NCBI RefSeq assembly: GCF_002803515.1
Contig: NZ_PHQX01000001.1
Location: forward strand, 4,131,521-4,195,520
DNA length: 64,000 nucleotides
Origin: Stenotrophomonas lactitubi
Lineage (GTDB): Bacteria > Pseudomonadota > Gammaproteobacteria > Xanthomonadales > Xanthomonadaceae
Direction: 5' to 3'
Each line of letters begins with the position of its first letter. The stretch's first letter is position 1. Shown piece by piece: positions 41,721 through 52,090 of this stretch. The notes under the pieces were generated by a model. That model was not told where the DNA came from. It saw only the letters and a list, made by a program, of their open reading frames with translations, and searched no databases. The translations under genes were made by a program, and so were the position numbers.

Positions 41721-43868
41721 TTATTCCGCTGGAACGCCCATTTCCTTCAGCAGCTCGGGTGCCGGGTAGACTTTGGCCAGCAGCCAGCGCAGGTAGCGCA
41801 TGTCCACGTGCACGGCGCGCTTGTAGCGCGGGTCGAACCACCAGCTGGCACTGACCGACTCCCAGTTGCTGTCGAAGTTCAGGCCGATCAGTTCGCCCTT
41901 GGCGTTGAGCACCGGCGAGCCGGAGTTGCCGCCGGTGGTGTCCAGGTTGGTCAGGAAGTTGACCGTCTGCGTCTTCAGCGCGGGATCGGCGGTGCTGCCG
42001 AAGTCCCCCTTTGCAATCGCGGCCAGCAACGGCTTGGGTGCATCGAACGGATAGGCGTTGGTGTTCTTCTCGACGATGCCGGCCACGGTGGTCACCGGCG
42101 AGTACGTCACGCCATCACGCGGGTGCAGCGCCTCGACCTTGCCGTAACTGATGCGCAGCGTGCGGTTGGCATCCGGATACACCGCACGGCCCTGCTTGGC
42201 ACGCCAGGCGAACAGCGCCTGCATGTAGGCCGGGCGCAGACGCAGCTGTTCGCCTTCGCGGGTCTTGCTCTCGTTCTCGATGCGCAGCTGCGCGGCCACC
42301 AGCGGGCCGGCCACGGCGATCAGCGGGTCGGCGGCGAGCGCCTTGCCTTCGCGGGCAGCGGCGAAACGGGACAGACGCTGCGCTTCATCACCCAGCTGGG
42401 TGCCGGCGTACAGCGTGTCCAGTGCCTGCGCCAGCTGTGCCGGGGTACGGCCGAACGCCGTATCGAACTCGGCCACGCGCTGCGCATCCGGCAGCTGCTG
42501 GTAGCGGGTCAACAGGGTGGACAGCAGCGCCTTCTCGACCTCGGGTGCATAGCGACGCTGCACCTGCTTCAGCACGCCCTCGATCATCGCCTGGTCGCGC
42601 TGCTGGTAGCCGGTCTCGCGCTGCGCGTCCGGCTTGGCCGATTCAATGCGCAGGCGTTCCAGCAGCAGCGCCGAGCGCAGCAGCTGGCTCTGGCCAGCCA
42701 TCTGCTCCAGCAGCAGGTCGCGCTCGCCCACCGCCGCACCCTGCGACAGGTTGGTCAGCAATGCCTTGATGTCGCCCTGGTACTTGCGGTCGGTGGCGGC
42801 CAGCATTGCCTGCTCGTCGGTTGCACGCTGCGCCTTGGCATCACTTCGCAGCAGGCCTTCCAGCTCACCGGCGGCACGCTTGCGGTTGTTCTTCAGCGAC
42901 TGCAGCTGCGAGGCGTAGCGGGTACGCGCCTGCGCGTCCTTGGCACTGGCTGCGTCGATGGTATCGATCATCTGCTGGAACACCGACACCCGGCGCGGCA
43001 GCACGGTATCGATCTGGCCCGCGAATTCGGCGGCGGTGCGATGGCGGTAGGTGATGCCCGGGTAACCGGCCAGCATCGCGTAGTCACCCTCCTTCGGGCC
43101 TTCCACCGACATCTGCAGGTGCGCCGGGGCCTGGTAGGGCACGTTTTCCTTGCTGTAGGCGGCCGGCTTGCCGTCCTTGCCCACGTAGGCGCGCAGCAGG
43201 GTGAAGTCGCCGGTGTGGCGCGGCCACATGAAATTGTCGATCTCATCGCCGTAGTTGCCGATCGCGCGCGGCGGCGCATAGACCAGGCGCACGTCGCTCA
43301 GTTCCAGCTGGGCGATGCGGTAGAAGTCGGTGCCGTAATACATGTTGGCCACCGAGCAGCGCACGCTGCCGTCCTTCTCGCACTCGGCCACGATCTGCTT
43401 GCTGGCCGCATCCACCGCGTCGAAGTACGCGCGGCCGGTCTTGCCCCGGGCCTGCGCCAGCACCTGGTCGGTCACCTTGTCGAAGCCGACGGTGACCAGC
43501 ACGCGGAAGTCCGGATTGGCCGGGCGCTCATCGGCGCGGCCCTTGGCGATGAAGCCGTCGTTGATGAAGTTGTGCTCGGGCGAGCTGTTGTACTGGATCA
43601 CGCCCATCGCCACGTGGTGGTTGGTCAGCAGCAGGCCATCGGCCGAGACGAACGAGCCGGTGCCACCACCGGCACGCACGACCGCACTCAGCGGCGGCGC
43701 CGTCACGTTGGCCAGATCGGCCGGGTTGCCCTTGAAACCGGCCGCCTGCAGCGGCTTGGCCAGCTCCGGCAGCTGGGTCGGCATCCACATGCCTTCATCG
43801 GCGTGGGCGCCGGCGGCGAGGGTCAGGCCCAGGGCCAGGGCGGTGGGGAGGGCTTTGCGTGGCGACAT
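41721..43868 (-). CDS. S46 family dipeptidyl-peptidase, DPP11-type
   Basis: This 715-residue periplasmic serine peptidase removes dipeptides from N-termini. It has a signal peptide (MSPRKALPTALALGLTLAAG), then the chymotrypsin-like triad: catalytic His in LLLTNHHVAMG (His85 probable), Asp in the GDEIDNFMWPRHTGDF region, and Ser649 in TTGGNSGSPVL. Position equivalent to residue 673 of the Porphyromonas enzymes is Ser667 (GLNFDSNWE). In the family, Gly there marks DPP7 (hydrophobic P1) and Arg or Ser marks DPP11 (Asp/Glu P1), so acidic specificity is predicted. Start at 43868 directly gives the signal peptide. Single gene. Confidence 0.9.
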   Translation of the reverse strand: MSPRKALPTALALGLTLAAGAHADEGMWMPTQLPELAKPLQAAGFKGNPADLANVTAPPLSAVVRAGGGTGSFVSADGLLLTNHHVAMGVIQYNSSPEHNFINDGFIAKGRADERPANPDFRVLVTVGFDKVTDQVLAQARGKTGRAYFDAVDAASKQIVAECEKDGSVRCSVANMYYGTDFYRIAQLELSDVRLVYAPPRAIGNYGDEIDNFMWPRHTGDFTLLRAYVGKDGKPAAYSKENVPYQAPAHLQMSVEGPKEGDYAMLAGYPGITYRHRTAAEFAGQIDTVLPRRVSVFQQMIDTIDAASAKDAQARTRYASQLQSLKNNRKRAAGELEGLLRSDAKAQRATDEQAMLAATDRKYQGDIKALLTNLSQGAAVGERDLLLEQMAGQSQLLRSALLLERLRIESAKPDAQRETGYQQRDQAMIEGVLKQVQRRYAPEVEKALLSTLLTRYQQLPDAQRVAEFDTAFGRTPAQLAQALDTLYAGTQLGDEAQRLSRFAAAREGKALAADPLIAVAGPLVAAQLRIENESKTREGEQLRLRPAYMQALFAWRAKQGRAVYPDANRTLRISYGKVEALHPRDGVTYSPVTTVAGIVEKNTNAYPFDAPKPLLAAIAKGDFGSTADPALKTQTVNFLTNLDTTGGNSGSPVLNAKGELIGLNFDSNWESVSASWWFDPRYKRAVHVDMRYLRWLLAKVYPAPELLKEMGVPAE

Positions 43869-43953
43869 GAGGCAATCCGGTACGACAGAACAGCCCGGGA
43901 CCATAGCCGCTGGGGGCGGATGGGGCAACGGCCGATGGTTGGGGGCCTGACAG

Positions 43954-44030
43954 GTAGAGCCGAGCCCATGCTCGGCTGCTCTTCCGTCAGTCCGCGCTGC
44001 GCGCGGAAGCCGAGCATGGCTCGGCTCTAC
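43954..44030. repeat. SMAG-type REP pair (inverted)
   Basis: GTAGAGCCGAGC..GCTCGGCT at 43954 and GCCGAGC..GCTCGGCTCTAC ending 44030, with a GC-rich filler palindrome between them. They lie between tamB and the peptidase gene. Confidence 0.88.
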
Positions 44031-44047
44031 AGGGATGCCGCGGCGGG

Positions 44048-47000
44048 TTATTTTTCCCGCCGCCAGTTCAGCGAACCGCGGTTTTCCACCGTGCTCGATT
44101 CCACTTCAACGTCGAAGCCGCGGCGCAGCAGGTACTTCAGCGTGATCACCGAACCGGCACCGACCAGCGACACGCCGTAGCCCACGTACAGCTTGGGCGA
44201 AATGTACTTGCCGACGCCGATGACCGAACCGCCCAGCGCGCGCGACTGGCTGACGCCGGCATCGTCCAGGCCCAGCTTGGCACCCAGCTGCGAAGCCAGC
44301 AGGCCGCTGCCGGCCGACAGCGCTGCCGATGCGGCGTTCACCTGCTGGGTCTGGTCGCTGCTGGCACCGGTCAGGCTGCGCCCCAGCACCAGGTAACCCA
44401 GTGCTTCGGACTGCGACATCGCCGGATCGGACCAGACATCGGCACGTGGCTGCTGCGCCCGCCCGGTCACGTCAATGCCGGCGGTGACATCACCGATCCG
44501 GCGCTCGGCGCGGATGTTGATGCGCGGGTCGGACACCGCGTTGTAGTTCCAGTTGAGGTTGCCGCGGGTGATGGTCAGGTCCTGGCCATAGGCCTTGTAG
44601 CGGCCACTGACTTCCAGGCCGCCGTTGGCGGTCATCTCGCGGCCGGGCTTGGCCCAGACCTGCATCTTGCCGGTCAGCGCGCCCTTCAGGCCGAAGCCGG
44701 TCATTTTCACCTTGTCGCCGAGGCTGACGGTCAGCTCCATGTCCAGCGGCGAAGTCCGCGACTCTTCCGGATCGGCCGGGTCCAGCACCACCACGTCTTC
44801 GGACACCGAGGTGCCACGGTCCAGGCGCTCCAGATCGATGTCGGCCTCGGGCACGTGCACCGTTCCGCGCAGCTCCATCGCGGCCTTGGCCAAGGTGAAG
44901 TCCAGGTTGGGATTGGCGACGATGCGCAGTTCGCTGGTATTGGACAGCAGCACATTCTCGCCGTGGATCTTCAGCTGCAGCGGCTGTGCATCGCCGAACC
45001 AGGACAGGCCGCCGTCGACATACAGCGTGCCCTTGCCCGAATTGGCCTGCGCGGTGATCTTGGCCGAGCCATCAGGCTGAGCAACGAAGCTGCCCTTGCC
45101 CTGGTCGAAGGTCAGGCCCAGCGCCGGGAACTCGCCCTTGAAGTTGCTCAGCTGCGCATCACCGCCCAGCGAGGGCTGGCCGCGGGTGCCGCGCAGGCTC
45201 ACGTGGCCTTCGATCAGGCCGGTCGGACGCACCACGTCCGGCGAGAACAGTTCCAGCCAGTACAGGCGCGACATGTTGAGGTAGAGCTCGCCGTTGAGCG
45301 GCGCACTCGGTTCCCAACCGGTCTGCATCTTGGCATCGACGAAGCCGTTGCCCTGGAAGCCCATGCCCAGGTAGCCCTTGATGCTGGCCGGGGTCATGTC
45401 CAGCTTCAGCGAGAACTGGTCATAGCGCACCAGCTCGCCACGGTTGGCATCGGCCACGCTGGTGTTGCGGTTCTCGCCCAGGCGGACGCCGCCTTCGGCC
45501 GAGCGCACTTCCACGTGCCCTTCCCACGCGTTGCCACGCGGACGGATCTGCGCGTCCAGGTTGAGTTCGCCACGCAGGTAGATGCGCCGGCCGGACTGCG
45601 GGGGCAACCACGGCTGCACCAGTGCCAGCGGCAACGCATCGCCGCGCACCACCAGCCCTTCGCGCGGCCAGTTGGCGTGCGCGCACAGGGCGCCCCCGGT
45701 CGCAGCGCCCAGACAGGTTTCGCCCAGCGTGTAGTTGCTGCCGTTGATCGCGAATGCCGCAGGCGCACGCAGTGCCCACGCATCGCCCTTCACCGGTGCG
45801 ATGCGCAGCGATGCCAGCTCGCCACGCCATTGCGTGCCCTGCTGGCGCACGCTGCCCTGCAGTTCGATCGCGCCCAGCTCGTTGCGGGTCTGCGCGGCCA
45901 GGCGCAGGTTGGAGACACTGCCCTGCGCATCGATGTTCAAGCGCTCCAGCAGCATGCCGGCGTTGACCTGCTGGCCCTGAATCGCCAGCGTGCCACTGTC
46001 GCCACGCCACGGCAGCCGGCCCTTGATGCTCAGGCTTTCAGCGCCGTAACCGTCCCAGTTGAGATTGTTGCCGACCAGATCGGCGGTGATGTCCGGCGCA
46101 TCGCGCGGGCCTTTCACCTGCACCTGGCCACGCAGGCCACCGTCGGCGCCGGGCAGCAGATCGCTCAGCTGCAGCGGTTCGAAGCGCGCATCGATATCCA
46201 GGCGGTCGCCGACCTTGCCCGAGGCGGTCACCCGGCTGCTGCCGACGGCCAGTTTCAATTCACCCTGGCCCTGTTCACCCTGCAGGGCGAACTTGCCCTG
46301 TGCATCTACGTTGCGTTGGCGCAGGGTGCCCTTCAGCGAGGGCAGGTCCACCGTGGCCTCCAGCGTGCCCGCGGTGCCCGGCGGCGCATTGGCCGGCGGC
46401 GGCAGCTGACGGCCCTTGGATGCGAGATTGCCGGACAGACGGCCATCCCAACCCGGCGCGAAATAGCCCGGGTCGAAATCCTTCAGCGTGGCCTTGGCAT
46501 CCCAGTCCAGCTGCGGTGCCCATGCCACCTTGCCTTCCACCTGCAGCTGACCACCCGGGGTCTGCGCCTGCAGTTCACGGATCTCAGCGGCCTGATCGTT
46601 GCCACGCACATCGAAGCGCAGCTGCGCCTTCTGCTTTTCGCGCTCGACATCGGCACGGCCGATCGCCGCCCACGCCTTCAGCGTACCGGCCAGACCGAAG
46701 CGCGCTTCCTTCAGCGTCACCGGCACCGGCGAACTACCGGCAGTGTTCGGGTCCGGCGCCGGCACCCAGGTCAGGTTCTGCGCGATCACCGAGAAATTCA
46801 GCTTCTGCTGGTCTTCTTCGCTGAAATCAGCGGTACCTTCCAGGCGCGCTTCGCCGCCCAGGCCCTTGACCACCAGCGGTGAGACCTTCAGCACCTGGTC
46901 CTGCAGCGACACCACCGACGGCGCCAGCTCCAGTTCCTGCTCACCCTGCTTCACCCGGCCATGCAGGTTGGCATTGCCGCCCTTGCCGGAGGCCGTGAAA

Positions 47001-47914
47001 TCCAATGCCAGCGGCGCGATGGCCGAGCTGGCCAGCGCCGGCGACAACAGCGCAAGGTCCAGCTCGTCGCTGCGCACGGTCGCATTCCAGGTCGGATCGG
47101 TGCGGCCATCGAACACCAGCATCGCGTGCAGCGGCTTCGGCGCGCGACCGGCCAGCGCCACTTCCATATGCGCCAGATCACCGCGCGCGACCAGGCCGAC
47201 CGTGGCCGCAGTCCGACCGCGCGGTGCCGGCAGCACTGCAGTAACGGTGACGTCGGTGTCGTAATCCTTGGCCGGGATGTAGCGTCCCTGGGCAGTGAAA
47301 TTGCCCATGTCGCTGTCCACGACCAGTTTGCGCGCCTGGAACTCGCCGTTGGCGATCTCGATGCCACCACGCACGCGGCTGATGTCGATCACCGGCTCGT
47401 TGGCCTGGCTGATGCGGAAACTGTCGATGGCGATCAAATCGGCCTGGATCGCCAGCGGCATTTCGATCTGCGGCAGCGAATCGGGCCACGACGGCAGCTT
47501 GAACGGCTCGTCGCTCTTGGCCAGGTTGAGCGTGGCGTTGGTCAGTTCCAGCTTGTCCAGCAGCAGCTTGCGGCCCAGCAGGGGACGCAGGTCCGGCTCC
47601 AGGTGCGCGCGCTCGGCGTGGAAATGGATGTCGTCGTAGCGGAAGTCGACGTTGTAGAGGGTCAGCGGCCCGGCCACCGGGCCATCGACCTTGTCCCAGG
47701 TGAAGCTGGCACCCACCGGCAGGCGTGCCACCACCTGCGCCAGCAGCACATCGCGGCCGGCCACCGTCTGCAGCAGCCAGTACACGGCCAGCAGGGCAAC
47801 CAGCACCAGGCCGACCACGCCCGCGCCGGACCATGCCCAGAAACGGCGACGGCGGTAGAAGCGCACGCGCCGCGGCGGCGTGTTCGGCGACGGAGTCGGT
47901 GCGGGCGTGCTCAC
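44048..47914 (-). CDS. tamB: translocation and assembly module subunit TamB
   Basis: This 1288-residue inner-membrane-anchored protein spans the periplasm and works with TamA in outer-membrane protein assembly and lipid transport. A short cytoplasmic basic start is followed by one membrane helix (VVGLVLVALLAVYWLLQTVA), then a long repetitive beta-rich body and the conserved C-terminal DUF490 domain (GNLNWNYNAVSDPRINIRAE; EALGYLVLGRSLTG). The start is GTG 47914 within a GTGA overlap with the tamA stop; no ATG with a good context is nearer, and the tamA frame ends right there. The length fits TamB from this group. Confidence 0.92.
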   Translation of the reverse strand: MSTPAPTPSPNTPPRRVRFYRRRRFWAWSGAGVVGLVLVALLAVYWLLQTVAGRDVLLAQVVARLPVGASFTWDKVDGPVAGPLTLYNVDFRYDDIHFHAERAHLEPDLRPLLGRKLLLDKLELTNATLNLAKSDEPFKLPSWPDSLPQIEMPLAIQADLIAIDSFRISQANEPVIDISRVRGGIEIANGEFQARKLVVDSDMGNFTAQGRYIPAKDYDTDVTVTAVLPAPRGRTAATVGLVARGDLAHMEVALAGRAPKPLHAMLVFDGRTDPTWNATVRSDELDLALLSPALASSAIAPLALDFTASGKGGNANLHGRVKQGEQELELAPSVVSLQDQVLKVSPLVVKGLGGEARLEGTADFSEEDQQKLNFSVIAQNLTWVPAPDPNTAGSSPVPVTLKEARFGLAGTLKAWAAIGRADVEREKQKAQLRFDVRGNDQAAEIRELQAQTPGGQLQVEGKVAWAPQLDWDAKATLKDFDPGYFAPGWDGRLSGNLASKGRQLPPPANAPPGTAGTLEATVDLPSLKGTLRQRNVDAQGKFALQGEQGQGELKLAVGSSRVTASGKVGDRLDIDARFEPLQLSDLLPGADGGLRGQVQVKGPRDAPDITADLVGNNLNWDGYGAESLSIKGRLPWRGDSGTLAIQGQQVNAGMLLERLNIDAQGSVSNLRLAAQTRNELGAIELQGSVRQQGTQWRGELASLRIAPVKGDAWALRAPAAFAINGSNYTLGETCLGAATGGALCAHANWPREGLVVRGDALPLALVQPWLPPQSGRRIYLRGELNLDAQIRPRGNAWEGHVEVRSAEGGVRLGENRNTSVADANRGELVRYDQFSLKLDMTPASIKGYLGMGFQGNGFVDAKMQTGWEPSAPLNGELYLNMSRLYWLELFSPDVVRPTGLIEGHVSLRGTRGQPSLGGDAQLSNFKGEFPALGLTFDQGKGSFVAQPDGSAKITAQANSGKGTLYVDGGLSWFGDAQPLQLKIHGENVLLSNTSELRIVANPNLDFTLAKAAMELRGTVHVPEADIDLERLDRGTSVSEDVVVLDPADPEESRTSPLDMELTVSLGDKVKMTGFGLKGALTGKMQVWAKPGREMTANGGLEVSGRYKAYGQDLTITRGNLNWNYNAVSDPRINIRAERRIGDVTAGIDVTGRAQQPRADVWSDPAMSQSEALGYLVLGRSLTGASSDQTQQVNAASAALSAGSGLLASQLGAKLGLDDAGVSQSRALGGSVIGVGKYISPKLYVGYGVSLVGAGSVITLKYLLRRGFDVEVESSTVENRGSLNWRREK

Positions 47915-49695
47915 AGGTCCGCTCCGATGTTGAGGTACAGCTGGAACTGCGAATCCGGGTTGTTCAGGCCGTGCGCGATATCCACCCGCACCGGGCCCAC
48001 CGGCGATTTCCAGCGCACGCCGAAGCCGACGCCGGTATGCAGATCGATATTGGTATCGAAGGCGCTGCCGGTATCGACAAATACCGCCGCACCCCACGGG
48101 CCGCCATTGAAGTAATGCTCGTATTCGGCCGAACCGACCACCAGGTGCTTGGCACCCAGCGCGTACTTGTCGGGTCTAGGCGTACGCGGGCCGACCTCAC
48201 GGTAGGCATAGCCGCGGATGCTGCGGTCGCCACCGGCGAAGTAGCGCAGGCTGGGCGGCATCGCCACCAGGTCACTGGTCCAGGTGGTGCCGCCTTCGCC
48301 GCGCAGGATCAGGCGGTTGCTCGGTCCCACCGGGATGTACCAGCGCAGCACCGCATTGGCCTGCACGAAGCTGGTATCCGAACCGACGCCTTCGACGCCG
48401 GCACGTACCGTCGCCGTGCCGCTGATGCCGCTGCGCGGGAACAGCTCGTCGTCCACCTTCACGTAATCGGCCACGATCTGCGGATAGACCAGCGTGGACG
48501 TGTTGTAGACCGCATCGGTGAATTCGGTGCCCGAGGCATAGCGCCAGCGCTCGCGCAGCGCGTTGATCGAGGCGATGGCGGTCCAGTTCTCGTTGATCTC
48601 GCCGCTGCGGCTGGCGATCAGCTTGAAGTTGCGCAGATCGATGTAGTCGGTCTGCTCGTCGTAGGCACTGGCGGCGAAGGTGTACCAGCCATCAAGCCAG
48701 TTGAACGCCGGAATGCGGTAGCTGGTGATCAGGCTCTTGCGTTTCTGCGCATAGTCCAGCTGGGTGTTCATCTTGTGGCCACGGCTGTTCAGGAAGCGCC
48801 GTTCAAGGCCACCGCGCACACCGGCGCCACTTTCGCTGCCGTAGCTAAGACCGTAGGAATAGATGCTGCGCTTGGCCCGCGTCAGCTTCACATCGACCGG
48901 CACCTCGCCGTTTTCGTCGGCCTGGTCCGGGCGCGGCTGGATGTCGATCACGCTGAAGTAATCGAGCTTGGTCAGCGACTCGCGCAGGCGGTCCAGCTTG
49001 CCTTCGTGGAAATAGCTGCCCTGGTCCCAGTACACCAGCGGGTCGAACAGCTTGTCGTCGAAGTAGTTCTGCTCGAAGGTCACCGGGCCCATGTTGTAGC
49101 GGCGGCCGCTGTCCCAGGTCAGGTCGATGTCGGCAGCGTTGTCCGCGCGGGTGATTTGTACCTGGCGCTGGGTGTAGTCGGCGTCGAAGTAGCCACGCTC
49201 GGCCAGGCGCCGCGTCACGGTGATCTTGCTGGCTTCGTACTGGGTATGCTCGAAGCGCTGACCCTTGCGGGGCTTGAATGCGGTCAGGTCGTCCTGCAGG
49301 TACTGGTCGTACATCGCCGGACCGGTGATGTCGATATGCTCGCGGCGCACCAGCACCGGCGGGCCCTTGTCGACATGGATCAGCACGGTGACGTGCTCGT
49401 CCTGCCGCGGCGCCTCGACCTTGATCACCGGGTTGTAGTACCCGAACGGCTCCAGTGCCTGGCGGGTCTGCCGCTCGGCCTGCGACAGCAGGTATTCCAG
49501 GCGCGACTCGCCCTGCTCCTTGCCGATCGTGTCGAACAACGACAGCGATTCCTGGATGTTCTCGATGATCGCGGCGTCGTCGCCCTTGTCCAATCCCTTG
49601 ATGTCCACCTTGTCGATGGTGCCGCGCGCATGGGCCACGGAAGTGGCGCAAAGCGAGAGGACCATCAGCGGCAGGGCGTATTTCGTTGGCTGCAT
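47911..49695 (-). CDS. tamA: translocation and assembly module outer-membrane protein TamA
   Basis: This 594-residue Omp85-superfamily protein has a signal peptide (MQPTKYALPLMVLSLCATSVAHA), about three POTRA domains (residues 25-270) and a C-terminal beta-barrel with SLRYFAGGDRSIRGYAYREV, matching the conserved RGY loop of Omp85 proteins. It ends LNIGADL, a barrel end. It is the outer membrane partner of TamB, whose gene overlaps it by 4 bases (GTGA). Start at 49695 is picked for the signal peptide; an ATG at 49707 is also possible. A REP cluster lies upstream, separating it from glyS. Confidence 0.92.
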   Translation of the reverse strand: MQPTKYALPLMVLSLCATSVAHARGTIDKVDIKGLDKGDDAAIIENIQESLSLFDTIGKEQGESRLEYLLSQAERQTRQALEPFGYYNPVIKVEAPRQDEHVTVLIHVDKGPPVLVRREHIDITGPAMYDQYLQDDLTAFKPRKGQRFEHTQYEASKITVTRRLAERGYFDADYTQRQVQITRADNAADIDLTWDSGRRYNMGPVTFEQNYFDDKLFDPLVYWDQGSYFHEGKLDRLRESLTKLDYFSVIDIQPRPDQADENGEVPVDVKLTRAKRSIYSYGLSYGSESGAGVRGGLERRFLNSRGHKMNTQLDYAQKRKSLITSYRIPAFNWLDGWYTFAASAYDEQTDYIDLRNFKLIASRSGEINENWTAIASINALRERWRYASGTEFTDAVYNTSTLVYPQIVADYVKVDDELFPRSGISGTATVRAGVEGVGSDTSFVQANAVLRWYIPVGPSNRLILRGEGGTTWTSDLVAMPPSLRYFAGGDRSIRGYAYREVGPRTPRPDKYALGAKHLVVGSAEYEHYFNGGPWGAAVFVDTGSAFDTNIDLHTGVGFGVRWKSPVGPVRVDIAHGLNNPDSQFQLYLNIGADL

Positions 49696-49864
49696 GCGGC
49701 ACAGCATACCGACCGAAGGTGACGATGCGAAATGCATCACGTGTTTCGGGATCGGTTGTTAAGTGGCGGTCAAAATACGCGCCTTTGTGGCGATCATCGC
49801 GAGCGCATGCGGAAATGCCGGCATCGTGTGCGATGCCGGCGATGACCCCGATGGACAACATCGG

Positions 49865-49921
49865 GTAGTGCCGGCCGCTGGCCGGCAGCCACGTCGGTGG
49901 GTGCCAAGCTTGCTTGGCACC
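49865..49921. repeat. SMAG-type REP cluster
   Basis: GTAGTGCCGGCC..GGCCGGCA at 49865 and a GTGCCAAGCTT..AAGCTTGGCAC-like palindrome (GTGCCAAGC/GCTTGGCAC) ending 49921, 5 bases before the glyS stop. Confidence 0.82.
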
Positions 49922-49926
49922 ACATC

Positions 49927-52002
49927 TCAGCTCGACAGGTGCTCGATCGCCGCGACCTTGCCCAGGCGTTCACCCAGCATCGTCAACAGCGCCAGGCGGT
50001 TGCCGCGCAATGCCGGATCCTCGGCATTGACCATCACCCCGTCGAAGAACGCATCGACCTGCGGACGCAGGCGGGCCAGGCGCGCCAGCACGGCCACGTA
50101 GTCCTTCTGGTGCAGGCTGGCGCCGGTATCGTCGATGGCTGCAGTCACGGCTTCCGCCAGCGCGCGCTCGGCATCCTCCTGCAGCAGGGCAGTATCGATC
50201 TGGCCCGGAATATCGCCTTCGGCCTTGCGCAGGATGTTGCGGATGCGCTTGTTGGCCGCTGCCAGCGCCTCGGCTTCCGGCAGCGCTGCGAAGATCCCGA
50301 TCGCGTCCAGACGGCGGTCGAAGTCGTACAGCGAGGCCGGCTTCAGCTCGGCCACCGCGTTGAAGTGGCTGGCCGGCACGCCCTTGTCGCTGTAATAGCC
50401 CTTCAGGCGGTCGAGGATGAAGTCGTACAGCTCAGCCACGTCGGCCTGCACGTTGCGCGCGGCCAGCCCGGCATTGGCGCTGGCCAGCAGCGCGCGCAGG
50501 TCCAGCTCGAAGCCGCTTTCGATGATCGTGCGGGCCAGGCCCAGCGCGTTGCGGCGCAGGGCGAACGGGTCCTTGTTGCCGGTCGGCTTCAGGCCCGCGG
50601 CGAAACCGCCGGCCAGGGTGTCCACACGCTCGGCGATCGCCAGCACCTTGCCCAGCGGCGACAGCGCGATGTCATCACCACCGAAGCGCGGCTGGTACGC
50701 TTCGTCGATGGCCAGCGCCACCTCCGGCGACTCGCCACCGACCACCGCGTAGTGGCGGCCGGCGATGCCCTGCAGTTCCGGGAATTCGTTGACCATGCGC
50801 GACTGCAGGTCGTTCTTGGCCAGCTGCGCGGCACGCTTGGCCAGCACCGGGTCAGCCCCCACCTGCGCGGCGATCACCTCGGCCAGCGCCGCCACGCGCG
50901 CGACCTTGTCGGCCACGCTGCCCAGCTTGGCCTGGTAGGTCACCGTCTTCAGGCCCTCGCCCATCGCCTCCAGGCCCTGCTTCAGGTCTTCGTCGAAGAA
51001 GAACTTGGCATCGGCGAAGCGCGGGCGGATCACGCGCTCGTAGCCCTTGGCCACTTCGGCCACGTCCTTGGACTCGATGTTGGCGATGCCGATGAACTTC
51101 TCGGTCAGCTTGCCGCCGTCATCCAGCACCGGGAAGAACTTCTGGTTGATCTCCATCGTCTCGATCAACGCTTCCTGCGGTACCGCCAGGAACGCGCGCT
51201 CGAAGCTGCACAGCACTGCCGACGGCCACTCGACCAGGTTCACCACCTGCTCCAGGTTGTCCTCGGTGATCCGCGCGCTGCCACCGGCGGTGGCGGCAGC
51301 GGCTTCAACCTCGGCAACGATGCGCTGGCGACGCTCGGCCGGATCGACCAGCACGAAGGCGGCGCGCAGCGATTCGACATAGTCCTGCGGCTGGGTCAGC
51401 CACACGGTCTTGTCGTGCAGGAAGCGGTGGCCGCGGCTCATGCGGTCGGCCTTCAGGCCGAACAGTTCGGCCTCCACCACCTCACCGCCGTGCAGCAGCA
51501 CCAGCCAGTGCACCGGGCGGGCGAAGCCCCAGCTGTGGTCGCCCCAGCGCATCGGCTTGGGAATGGGCATGCCGGCAATGGCCTCGCGCAGGATCTCCGG
51601 CAGCAGCGCAGCGGTGCGCGCACCCGGGGTCACCGCACGGTGCACGAAGCGCTCACCCTTGTTGTCGCTGGTCTTCTCCAGCGCGGTCCAGTCGATCCCG
51701 GCCTTGGCCGCGAAACCCTGCAGCGCCTTGGTCGGCTGGCCTTCGGCGTCCAGCGCGATGTTCAGGTACGGGCCCAGCACTTCGCTGTGCTGTTCCGGCT
51801 GTTCCAGGCCAACGCCCGGCAGCAGCACGGCCAGGCGGCGCGGGGTCGACAGCGGGCGTGCATCGCCCAGCTCCAGTTCGACGCCGCGCTTGCGCAGGCC
51901 ATCGACAACACCGTCGAAGAAGGCCTGGGCCAGGCCCGGCAGCGCCTTGACCGGCAACTCTTCGGTGCCCAGTTCAATCAGCAGGGGAGACAATTGGCTC
52001 AT
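49927..52002 (-). CDS. glyS: glycyl-tRNA synthetase beta subunit
   Basis: This 691-residue subunit works with GlyQ as the alpha2-beta2 glycyl-tRNA synthetase. It begins [20 protein letters not shown], the standard N-terminus, and has [11 protein letters not shown] and [19 protein letters not shown] near the C-terminus, features of the tRNA-binding part. Full length for the family. It is 88 bases downstream of glyQ on the same strand, the normal glyQS operon. Confidence 0.96.
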   Translation of the reverse strand: MSQLSPLLIELGTEELPVKALPGLAQAFFDGVVDGLRKRGVELELGDARPLSTPRRLAVLLPGVGLEQPEQHSEVLGPYLNIALDAEGQPTKALQGFAAKAGIDWTALEKTSDNKGERFVHRAVTPGARTAALLPEILREAIAGMPIPKPMRWGDHSWGFARPVHWLVLLHGGEVVEAELFGLKADRMSRGHRFLHDKTVWLTQPQDYVESLRAAFVLVDPAERRQRIVAEVEAAAATAGGSARITEDNLEQVVNLVEWPSAVLCSFERAFLAVPQEALIETMEINQKFFPVLDDGGKLTEKFIGIANIESKDVAEVAKGYERVIRPRFADAKFFFDEDLKQGLEAMGEGLKTVTYQAKLGSVADKVARVAALAEVIAAQVGADPVLAKRAAQLAKNDLQSRMVNEFPELQGIAGRHYAVVGGESPEVALAIDEAYQPRFGGDDIALSPLGKVLAIAERVDTLAGGFAAGLKPTGNKDPFALRRNALGLARTIIESGFELDLRALLASANAGLAARNVQADVAELYDFILDRLKGYYSDKGVPASHFNAVAELKPASLYDFDRRLDAIGIFAALPEAEALAAANKRIRNILRKAEGDIPGQIDTALLQEDAERALAEAVTAAIDDTGASLHQKDYVAVLARLARLRPQVDAFFDGVMVNAEDPALRGNRLALLTMLGERLGKVAAIEHLSS

Positions 52003-52090
52003 CGGTTCGATCCTGTGGTGGGGGCGCAGCGCGCGACGCGGCCGGCGCCCCTGGGGTAGTAGGTGAAACGCGTGATGGGAGAACGGGCCG

